A DNA stretch of 64,000 nt from Oscheius dolichura. Taxonomy: Eukaryota > Nematoda > Chromadorea > Rhabditida > Rhabditidae. How positions within the stretch are numbered: the stretch's first letter is position 1; the number at the start of each line of letters is the position of its first letter. Shown here in pieces: positions 1 to 9,064 of the stretch. The DNA lies in NCBI GenBank assembly GCA_932521035.1, contig OW051496.1:10292001-10356000 (forward strand). Reading direction: 5' to 3'. Under the pieces are notes generated by a model. It was given only the letters and a program-made list of their open reading frames with translations, was not told the DNA's origin and searched no databases. A program made the position numbers and the translations under genes.

Positions 1-1989
1 ATTGAATCCTCCGCGTCTTCTCGTTTCTTTTCCTCATCTCGGAGGGTATCGACAATATTACGGCGGAGCACCTCCAGTCCGAAGAATTCGGCTTCTCTCT
101 TTAATTTTAGCGATTAAAACTGAAAAAAAGGATAGAACCAAAAGTTGACGGAGGAGGTAGAGATCCTCCGGCAGGACCATCTTCTTCCCGTCTCTTAGGT
201 GTTGCAGAATGTAAGCGAACAAATCCCCGTCTCTGTTGATAAATATGGCATTTTGACTGTCTTCCTGAAAAGAAATTCGTCTTTTTTACGGGTTTATATG
301 AAAAAGGCGGGGAAAACTACCGTAATCCATCGAAAAATTGCTTCTTTTCCAACAATTTTCACCTCAAAATGAGTCAGATAGGTTGGTTTCCCTGCCGCCG
401 CACCCGTAACATCTCGGCAGTTGGGCGCTCTGTTCATCACGCGTCAATCCCGCCAGCTGCCGAGATTTTACGGGTGCGGCAACCGGAACTGAAATGCTGG
501 CACGTTTTCCAAGATTACGGTAGCTTTCCTCTTTTTTTAAATTTAATGGAATACAATAAATTTACCACAAAATTTCGATGATACAGTAGAACTTTTCCGG
601 AGGTTTCATCAATTCGTAGAAAATGATGGAAATATTGACTACGGACACGGCAGAGCGTCTCATAAAATGTTGAATACCTGGAAAAAGGAGAGAGAGAATA
701 AATACTTTTTATAGCTTGTACAGGGACATTTCCGCCTGCGTGGCATTCATTTTTATATGGCTGATAACATGCCATCCGAGCGGGAAGCGGCATGGTAGCC
801 GGAGAAGTTTGTTGGTTTAGAATTTTCGGGGAAAAAGTTTATTTTTCCATTTTTTTTTTGATATGGCAAACGATTTATAAGAACACGTTCTTGTAGAGCT
901 CGTTGTTGGCTACAGTTAAAGGCTAAATTTAGGCGGGAAAGTCTAAAATTTCGAAATCTGGCGTCACTTTTTCGGAGCGCCACTGCGGTGGGATAAAATG
1001 GGCGCCTACCGTTTGCCTCCTACATTGAGCTGGACAATTTCTGTTGCGTGATGAGCTGAGACATCTTGTAGACTCTGTAAACCACTGTATTAATTAATAG
1101 ATTATTGTAGAAAAAAAGAACTGACAACGACAAATTCCCTCGTCGGCGTCGGGGTACTGTGAAGGGCGGCCGGCATGTTGTATGTGAGCGACTATCGCGG
1201 CTGGATGATGCGTGAATCAGGAGGCAACGGGGTCTTATCACGACGCCTCCCAACGAATTTTATTGCTTCTTTTTCTGTTTACAAAACCACCAATTCTAGC
1301 GACCTTTTCAGTAGATGGAGTCTCAACTCGGGATTTTGGTGCGCCTGCATCCATAAAATCTCGGCAGCTGGCGGAATAGGCGCAACGCGCTCCAGAAACT
1401 AAAGGTCGCCGAGCTGCCGAGAGTTTACGGGTGCGGGGGTACTGATTTCTGACCTCCCATCTGTGGAAATGAATTGCTTCTGCTGAGATTTCCACTATTT
1501 TTTCAGGGCGTGATTCCGAAAAGTTCCAAGAGGTATAAAAGATGATAATGCAGAGATTTGCACGGGTTTAGTTGGACAAATCGGGGTGATTCACCAAGAA
1601 GAAGTGATAACCCTTTGCAGACTGGAAAAAGACAGTGGGACGATTCATCAGGGTTTCAACAGCAGAAAAGAGTTTTCAAGGGTAACATGAGCTCCTAACT
1701 GTATATGACGTAGAATTTTTGGACTACAAATCCGTTTTCTGGAGAAATTTTGAAAAAAAGGGGAATAAGTACGGTTATTTGTATTACAATCGGTATCTGG
1801 ATCAATTTTGTGGATAAATAAACACATTTTTATTTTTTAAGGGGAAAAAACGCTTACTTTAGCATCCCGAATCTCGGGAACCATTGGTCTAATCTGTGGG
1901 GCAGTGTGTAGCGAATGTCTCTTCTGAAGAGTGACCATCGGCTGTCCCGGCATCATACCGGGAGGGAGATCTCTTCCTCTGGACGACAT
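1..1989 (-). CDS. KCTD-type BTB/T1-domain protein, 3' end outside window
   Basis: Five exons on the minus strand close in phase: 1989-1858, 1074-1010, 677-593, 264-139 and 98-<1. The spliced protein starts MSSRGRDLPPG and has a short unstructured N-terminus. It then shows a T1/BTB domain: VQLNVGGKR at about residues 60-68, FINRDGDLFAYILQHLRDG in the middle, VLPEDLYLLRQ, and REAEFFGLEVL before the edge. These are the signatures of potassium-channel-tetramerisation-domain (KCTD) proteins, closest to the KCTD8/12/16 style (RDGxLFRYILxxLRD). Family members form pentamers and act as cullin-3 adaptors or GABA-B receptor partners; which role applies here cannot be read from the fragment. Introns 1 and 3 each hold a family-A hairpin repeat. 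The C-terminus lies left of base 1. Confidence 0.82.
394..480. repeat. Family-A hairpin repeat, copy 1
   Basis: Reference description for the family. Left arm is CACCCGTAAAATCTCGGCAG or a near match, right arm CTGCCGAGATTTTACGGGTG. The arms are perfect or near-perfect inverted copies, usually flanked by GC-rich GCGCGC/GCCGCC, around 30-60 bp of unrelated centre. This copy lies in intron 3 of the KCTD gene and has one arm mismatch (AACATC). Small size, inverted ends and many scattered copies suggest a non-autonomous MITE. I could not define a target duplication. Confidence 0.85.
1341..1437. repeat. Family-A hairpin repeat, copy 2
   Basis: Lies in intron 1 of the KCTD gene. The left arm reads CATCCATAAAATCTCGGCAG and the right arm CTGCCGAGAGTTTACGGGTG, so both arms have drifted by one or two bases. 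Confidence 0.8.
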
Positions 1990-3172
1990 CTGAACTCTTC
2001 CCGGTTAATTTTAGTCTAGACAACAAGAAAAAAATAGAAAAAATATGGTAAAATTAGTTAAAAATACGATTTTTAAGAAAAAAGGCCTGAATAGGCGCGA
2101 GGAACGTGCAAGGGAATAGTGCGCAAATGCGAGGGAGCGGATCTCTCTAGGGGGCAAACAGTGTCAACACCAGGGCAAATACCGGAGATGGATAAAACAT
2201 CGCGCGGGGAGGGCAATTCTGCCAAAAGCGGGAGGAGCAGCCGGCGAGGGAGAGGCTTCAATTAGGCAAGAAGACAAAAATTTGAGGTGACACTCTTGGG
2301 ACATTGGGGAAGAGAGAGAGAGGAGGGGACGAGGGCAGGGCGAGAGAGCCTTTGACGAGAATTGAATTGCAAGGAGAAGAGAAAAGCTAATTATAGGTGG
2401 GGGATGGGTCAGGCTGGAGACAGAAAAATAAAGAAAAGATTCAATGAGGTAGAAATTCGGGAATATGGCGAAAATGACTGCTGCCTTCCAAAACGGCGAT
2501 TCAATGGATGCAAATCTGGGAGAAATTGACAAAAAGCATTCATGAAAGTATAAAAGTGCATGATACAGCTCCTAGATAAAATATTTAGCGTAAAGAATGA
2601 ATATATAATTATACGAAGAGAGTGAAGAAAATTGGAATTTGACAAAAGAAAAGAAACCCAAAAGTATCTTTTTGATCCGAAATCTCATTATTTACCAACG
2701 GACAGTTCATAAAAAACCTATTGATAAGAAAAGGAGAGGCTAAAAATTCTCTCGGAGGGGTGGAGTTTATTTGGATTAGAAAAGACGGTGGTGAAGGGGT
2801 GGCGAAGGAGTTGACAGACTCTGACCAGCCTCCCGACGTCAATAGTACTAAACCGAAAAGCCAATAGAATTTTACAAGAGACGTTTGGGGCGAGTGCACG
2901 GAGTACGATATACTAGAGAGAGAAGAGGGAGAGACAACGACTGATAACAGGCTATTATTGATAGCCAGAATTGATTGAGCCGTAATATAATAGTACAATA
3001 CACAATATGAATAAAGCAACATTTATTGAAAGTAACCTCGTAGATAAATTAAAGTTTTCTGAGCAAATCTCTCTAATATCTTTGTAAGGCACGGGGAGGG
3101 ACGGCACCAGGACAAGTTATGCATGAAGAATGAAATAAAAATAAAGCAACAGCTACATCAACTCCTCTACGT
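1990..3172. other. Intergenic, no gene seen
   Basis: Between the KCTD start and the GMP reductase stop. The plus strand is rich in GAGAG tracts, which create open minus-strand frames without domain signals, Met-anchored exons or good splice pairs. It probably contains the KCTD promoter and the GMP reductase 3' UTR. Confidence 0.5.
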
Positions 3173-4461
3173 CTACTTCTGATTGGTGTTGACTTCAAAT
3201 GGCACGTACATGTCATTCGTCTGCTGAGTGACACGGATAAAGGTGGCTCTCTTGGGCAGCTCCTTCAATTTGGTTGAGCCAGTATATGTGCAGGCGGAGC
3301 GAAGGCCTCCCAAAATATCTTGCACTGTTTCAATCACATCTCCTCTAAATAATTCTATCATTTCTTTTTTACTATCTTTAGTGGTTAATATTTGTGGTTT
3401 GCGTCTTTAGTCGCTGCTAAAAGACCACACCTCTTGATAAGGATATCACTAATATGATAATCGGAAGGGGAAACTCGGCTAACCTGTACGGAATGCAAAT
3501 TGTTTTGCCTTCACTAGCACGGTATTCAGCCACATTTCCGTGATGTTTCTTCATAGCGGTGTCGGAGCTCATGCCGTAGAAGAGCTTATACTTCTGGCCA
3601 TTTTTCTCAATAACCTCTCCGCCGCTTTGATCATGGCCGGCAAAAAGGCCTCCAATCATTACAAAGTCAGCTCCAGCTCCGAAGGCTTTCGCTACATCTC
3701 CTGGATTGGTACAGCCGCCATCACTCATCACATGTCCATTCAATCCGTGAGCTGCATCAGCACATTCCAATACCTAGAAAGATTTTTTTTATTAGGGAAA
3801 TAAACAAACGGCGCTGAGCTGTGGATATCCTACTCCGGCCTTCTTTCTGGTTGTACAGACGGATCCCGGTCCGATTCCAACTTTGACAACATCTGCTCCA
3901 GAGATCAGCAGTTCTTCGACCATTTCTCCAGTTACCACATTTCCGGCCATGATCGTATGAGACGGATACTTCTCACGGACTCGTCGGATAAATTCAACAA
4001 AGCTCTCAGAATAGCCGTTAGCAACGTCGAGACAAATGTAATCCAGGGAAGGAACAGCTTCAATAACATCGGACAGCTTGGTGAAGTCCCTATCAGATAT
4101 TCCAGAAGAGATGGCAAGATAGTTGAAGACATCGCTCTCCTGATTAGCATCGTAAAATGCTTTCCATTCATCCACAGAATAATGCTTGTGGATTGTGGTG
4201 AACATCTTATTGGCTGCGAGAGTTGATGCCATATCAAATGTTCCAACAGTATCCATATTCGAGGCCACGATTGGCACTCCTACATAGGTCTTCTTAGAGT
4301 TTTTGAAAATATACCTAAAGGTAACTGTTACGAAAAAATAAAAATAAAAGTACTCACTCTCTATTTAGATCAACATCCGCTCTGCTTTTTAACGTCGATC
4401 GTTTTGGACGTAGAAGGACATCTTTGAAGTCTAACTTCGGCTCATATTCAATCCGAGGCAT
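3173..4461 (-). CDS. guaC: GMP reductase
   Basis: Four exons (4461-4358, 4314-3810, 3773-3484, 3344-3173) encode 356 residues; animal GMPR is about 345. The protein begins [20 protein letters not shown]. It has VASNMDTVG, the catalytic loop [20 protein letters not shown] with the active-site Cys, [20 protein letters not shown], the phosphate-binding [11 protein letters not shown] and YGMSSDTAM. This is the IMPDH/GMPR TIM-barrel fold without CBS domains, which separates it from IMP dehydrogenase. The enzyme converts GMP to IMP and ammonia using NADPH in the cytosolic purine salvage pathway. The start Met is followed at once by the conserved N-terminus, so the start is firm. A plus-strand gene starts 314 bp away, head to head. 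Confidence 0.95.
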
Positions 4462-4774
4462 CTCAAAGACGTAAATATGTTGAGGAAATGACCATATCAG
4501 GAGTTAAGGGATAATGGAAAGCATCAAAGAGGGTAGAGCACGTGGTATGCTATCTGTAACTACTTGAGACTGACTGAAAAGCGAACAGTAGAACAGAAAA
4601 TAAGAATAGCTCTTTTGAAGTCGCTTTTGTTTGATGAAAAGATTTCAGATTCAAACGAGTCGACGCAAAAGCACGTCTAATCGATACCGAGGATAGTTTT
4701 TTTCATTCGCGATACATTTGCCTCTTGAAAACATTTTGTATATACCTTATCAAATAACAGAAAGATTACAGAAA

Positions 4775-5442
4775 ATGAGTGAAGAGATTCAAAAGGAGCT
4801 AACGGATTATGTGCAAACCTTGCCAGAAGTCAAACAACGCCGTTTCACTGAGGGTCTACAAAGAGATCTCAGTGCCTCCGTCGCCGACAAAACTGTTGTC
4901 ATAAAGGCTAAAGAACTTCTGGCCGATCAGCACAGAATGGAAAGGTTTGCAATTAGTATGTAATAAAACACATAATTATCATTACAGGAGGTTGCATGAA
5001 GAAAGGGAACATCTTCTACGGTCGTGGCAAGGTCATCCGATGCTGGAGAGCAAATTAGTGGCAAATGATTCAAGAATATTGAAAGTTATGGATGAGGTAA
5101 GCTTGTTATCAGTGCGCAAAACTTTTCTGCACGTCTGCATCGCATAAACAAATTCTTTTTAGATGTGCCAGCGGCAACAAGCTGTTCTTCACGGCTTACA
5201 AGTTCCAGCTTTCCGGGTCACTCAAAACAAGCGTGATATTGAACTTCAAATGATGATACTTGAATTCGTATGTAGTTTAGAAACAAATTAAATAATTTAC
5301 GGATAATTCTTATCATTTACTCTCCGAGAATAGCACCGGTTTGCTTTATTTGTGACTATAAATTTCTCATCAGCTGAAAGTGAGGATAAATGGCCAGCGT
5401 AGAAACATAACCAGAGCAGCCCAAATCAGTGTAAAAATTTGA
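4775..5442 (+). CDS. Small coiled-coil protein, unknown function
   Basis: Exons 4775-4944, 4988-5096, 5163-5267 and 5374-5442 close in phase and give 150 residues. I do not recognise the family. The protein begins MSEEIQKELTDYVQTLPEV and is almost entirely charged and helical. Heptad-like stretches occur around KAKELLADQHRMERRLHEER and LQMMILEF, and no signal peptide or membrane segment is seen. Introns are 43-106 nt with GT-AG ends. It is divergent from GMP reductase and lies 351 bp upstream of RPL13A on the same strand, so it could be first in an operon with it. A subunit of a small coiled-coil complex is one possibility; nothing more specific is supported. Confidence 0.65.
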
Positions 5443-5793
5443 AAAACAGCTGTTCGAGGCTTTCGAGGGTCCCGCCGCGACGTCCCTGCGAACCAGGGAA
5501 TAAAGCGACATAATGACCGTACTCGTCCGCTCGGCGCTCTCGCCCTCTAATATTTCTTTTCCTATGAATTTCGGCCGGTTTTTGTTCAATTCGTCATCTA
5601 TTCTGTAACGCTTTTTAGCGTAACGTTTGCAGTTCAGTATGAATATATTTTTGTGGCAAAACACTAGGCATTTTGCTTCAATTTCGCCTTTATTTTCATG
5701 TATTTATCACATAGGCCCTTCTTAGCCTCTTCGCTATTCAACAATTTTTTTTGAGGAGCTTCCTTATTTATTTTATTTTCAGGGTTATTTAAC
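5443..5793 (+). promoter_or_regulatory. Interval upstream of RPL13A with trans-splice-like acceptor
   Basis: No exon is seen here. The interval ends in a T-rich acceptor (TTTTATTTTCAG) only 12 bases before the RPL13A ATG with no upstream donor in frame. This is the pattern expected for spliced-leader addition. Confidence 0.45.
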
Positions 5794-6796
5794 ATGGGTC
5801 TTCACAATAAGCCCATCGTCATCGACGGAAAAGATCATCTCCTTGGCCGACTCGCAGCTATCGTTGCCAAAAACCTTCTTCATGGAGAGAAAATCATTGT
5901 ACTGAGATGTGAGGAAATTGCCATGTCTGGAAACTTCCACCGGAAAAAGCTGAAGTACCTCAGCTTCCTCAGAAAGAGATGCAACATCAACCCTGCTCGT
6001 GGACCTTACCATCTCCGCTCTCCCAGCAAAATTTTCTGGAGGACAGTTAGAGGTGAGCATTTAAAAATTGATTTTATGCAGTAGTACTGGCGTGGTATAC
6101 GACATAAGCTTACGAAGCGAGACTACCCACAGAATTTTTTGCATGCACTCGTTGGGGTGTTACTCGTTCGTCCACTTCACCCAATCGCTGCGTGTAGAAG
6201 TTTCTGTGCATTGAGATACTTAGCTTCGTTTAGCACTCGGATGTTTCCACAAATTTAACCGAAATTTTCTATTTTGCAGGTATGCTTCCTCACAAAACCG
6301 CCCGTGGAGAATCCGCCTTGAAGAGCCTCCGAGTGTACGAAGGCGTCCCTTACCCTTATGACAAACAGACCAAGTTCAACGTTCCTGCTGCTAACCGTCA
6401 TCTTGGCCTCAAGCCTCGCCGCAAGTTCTGCACAGGTATTTATTTTTTTTGTTTGTTGGTCTTAGACTCTTACAACTTATTGCAATTGTTCTAATACGCT
6501 CTCGTCTAACCATTTCTTTTCTTTCAGTTGGACGTTTGTCTCACGAGGTCGGATGGCAATACCGAGATGTCGTAGCCAAGCTCGAAGAGAAAAGAAAAGT
6601 CAAGGGAGCTGCATACTTTGAGCAGAAGAAGAAGGAACAGAAGCTTGTAGTACAGGTTGGTTTTCCTTGAAATGTTTCATTTCTACTATTTGCCTTTGTT
6701 AATATTTACTAATGGTTCTTATTTCAGGCCAAGAAGAACATTGCTCCTAAAATCGCCAAGTACCAACAGATCATCGAGAGCATGGGCTACAACTAA
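5794..6796 (+). CDS. rpl13a: Large ribosomal subunit protein uL13 (RPL13A)
   Basis: Exons 5794-6052, 6280-6435, 6528-6655 and 6728-6796 encode 203 residues, the same length as human RPL13A. Recognisable segments are [17 protein letters not shown] at the start, [40 protein letters not shown], the conserved [12 protein letters not shown], and the basic tail [14 protein letters not shown] ending IIESMGYN. It is a structural protein of the cytosolic 60S subunit. The ATG follows a T-rich acceptor by 12 bases, suggesting trans-splicing. The next gene (ELP6) starts 131 bp after the stop on the same strand, the spacing typical of nematode operons. Confidence 0.97.
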
Positions 6797-6926
6797 ATTG
6801 TTCTTGTTGACATTGTTATTAAAAATGAAGAAAAAAACTTTGTTATGTATTTGTTCGTGTTCTTTCGCCAGTATATATACTTGGTTATGGGAAATGGGGG
6901 TCTGATCAATTAGGTAATCTTCTAGA

Positions 6927-7721
6927 ATGAATCCATACAAGGAGTTGGATGTGAGAACAGGTTTAGGCGTTGCCTTTGATAGGAACGCTAACACCTTTTG
7001 GAGTCTCAATTACATAGGTCAGGCGGTAACATCAAAGAAGCCAATAATCTTCATTTCTTCTCGATATTCGTCTACAACTTACAGGTTGCTATGAACGTTG
7101 TTCTTTCAAACACTGTTGTAGAATATGCTGTAGCAAAATGATAATTCGATGGGATCCAGCGTTGATCAAATTTATAGAACTATCGGAATTTATAGAAGAT
7201 ACGATGACAATAGATTTATCAACGGTTACTAAACGGATTGAAGAGGTGAGTTCACTGCTTTACTTTTGATTACATAACTTATAGGCTATTAGAACAACAG
7301 GAGCAGATCAAATAATTTTTGAAGATTGTTCTGTTTTTGAACGACTAGGCGTTCCCTCAGCCGACATAGTTTACTCTTTACTGGAATTGTACGATTCTCT
7401 TCCCAATAATGGAACACTTTTTGCCCAGTTTTCAGTTGAAACACAAGTTTGTTTTGCCATTTTATCTAACATCTCTTCAGGCCTATAAGATGCTCCAGAA
7501 TAAAGCCGATTTCTCATTGACATATGAGACTGTTGGATTGGGTTTTGGCAAAGACGTTACAGGAAAAGTAAGCCGTGTTATTTTCTATAATAGTATTTTT
7601 GCAGATAATAATTTCGATAAGAGGGAGCGCATTTTTATGCGATATTAAGGAATACCTTTTCTATATCGGAGATCGTGGCGTTAAATATTTTTACCCTGGT
7701 AACGTTCCACTTCAAATATAA
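6927..7721 (+). CDS. elp6: Elongator complex protein 6 (ELP6)
   Basis: Exons 6927-7084, 7122-7245, 7285-7446, 7481-7567 and 7605-7721 give 215 residues. The protein aligns by eye with ELP6, a degenerate RecA-like fold: KKPIIFISSRYSSTTYR corresponds to the first core strand, GADQIIFEDCSVFERLG to the Walker-B-like strand, and ETVGLGFGKDVTGK followed by DRGVKYFYPGNVPL to the C-terminal strands. With ELP4 and ELP5 it forms the hexameric ring of Elongator, needed for wobble-uridine modification of tRNA. No classical P-loop is visible, as is usual for ELP6. An alternative first donor would replace about 20 residues, so the exon 1/2 border is the least certain part. It begins 131 bp after RPL13A behind a TTCTAG acceptor, so SL2-type operon processing is plausible. 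Confidence 0.72.
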
Positions 7722-7939
7722 AATAAAAGTAATAAACATTTTAAAATCTTGTTTTTAAACGCTCACTCCACAGATAACCGTTTGTTGAATATGCCTTCCC
7801 TTTTGAGTCGTGGTGACAGAAGGGACATTCACAACCACATTTCGATCAGCGGCTGACCTCATTATTTACCGTTCTTTTAATAAAAGATTTTTTCTTCTGG
7901 AAATTGTGTTCGCGTTTTTGAATTAAAAAGGAACTTACT

Positions 7940-8391
7940 CTAATATCTGGGACTAATATGAAGAAGAAGAATACGTAACATAAGCCAAGCAACATAAAAA
8001 GAGATCGGAGAAATTCTAAAAGAAATCGGGGTTGTTTGCCCGGTTTAGGTTACGCTCTTACGAAAAAAGATGGGAATAAAATTCAGATCGGGACAAATCC
8101 GGTCGCAAAATTGACCAAAAATAGGGCTAAAATTGCTGGATGACCGAAGTCATTAATTGGACTTACGTCAAGCCCCTTCGATTTGGCGATGAAGTAACCA
8201 ACGGTATTGGTGAAGATACACATAACCACGAAAAAGATTCTTTTCAAAACATTTCTGCCATACATTGGACAGATCGCGAGCTTCCAATGGGGCCAGGAGA
8301 TCAGGGAGCCCCAAATATTCTTGGAATACGAGAAGAATTCCTTGTGGCGAGAACGGGAAAAGTCTTCAAATGGCTTGTTGGAGCCGGACAT
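7940..8391 (-). CDS. Small predicted membrane protein, unknown
   Basis: Exons 8391-8167, 8126-8062 and 8015-7940 close to 121 residues with GT-AG introns of 40 and 46 nt. The start MSGSNKPFEDFSRSRHKEFF leads into an amphipathic stretch, then one clear hydrophobic helix (KRIFFVVMCIFTNTVGYF) and a second hydrophobic segment near the C-terminus (FYVAWLMLRILLLH). I do not recognise the family. The size and one or two membrane spans fit an accessory subunit of an organelle membrane complex, but that is a guess. It converges on ELP6, and the stop codons are 218 bp apart. The third exon is the weakest part of the model. Confidence 0.45.
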
Positions 8392-9064
8392 GGTGCGATG
8401 AGGACGAGCTCGGATCCAATTAGAAACTGGGTCAGAGCATACCACAGACTGGGGAACCATCCTTCTCATATAATAGGTCAGGTGGGGTTAAAAGCATATT
8501 GATCCCTTACGGAAGAAAGGAACTACTCGGGGACGATGAAGATGAAAATAGGGCGAGATTCTGGGGCTTTCATAACGTTCCACTTTCGAGTCTCGTTTTA
8601 GGGGCTGAAATATACTGTATTCTCTCAAAGTTTGGCTAATTTATGGCGTTTTTATGGTTGTCTATCTCAGAAAGTTCCTGCATGACAAAAAAAATGAGAG
8701 AAATTCCAATAAGAACCTTTGAATAGTGAGTTCTCCTTCTGAAAGTAGCCCCGATCCCGCGCGCCCGCACCCGTAAAATCTCGGCAGCTAAAACTATTGG
8801 ATATTTGTGGCGCGGGTTGACAAGGCGCGCTGCTGCCGAGTTTTTACGGGTGCAGCTGTAGAAGAATTTGACCTTGGATGGTTCTAAAAGTTCGGTTTTC
8901 CACCGTGTAGGCCTGAAATACACTGATTTGCCAATACGATAAACAATTCTTTTTGACCGTTGAAACCACAGATCTCGTTCTGCGTCATTTGCACAACTTG
9001 GGCCGACTACCGGCTTTGCATAGTCGGGATCATTTTCCCGGCCAGTTGATGGTCTCCCCGCTCG
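8392..9064. other. Intergenic region before bestrophin copy 1
   Basis: Probably contains the native promoter of the first bestrophin gene and the 5' end of the small membrane protein gene. The only feature I can name is a family-A hairpin at 8759-8857. The left border of the 6.73-kb duplication lies at 9032, only 33 bp before the bestrophin ATG, so this promoter was not duplicated. Confidence 0.6.
8759..8857. repeat. Family-A hairpin repeat, copy 3
   Basis: Left arm matches the consensus exactly. The right arm reads CTGCCGAGTTTTTACGGGTG with one change. Intergenic. Confidence 0.85.

Noticed and set aside
2073-3022. Several minus-strand frames of 62-137 codons
   Set aside because: Low-complexity Ser/Pro/Leu-rich translations of a GAGA-rich region with no domain or convincing splice structure.
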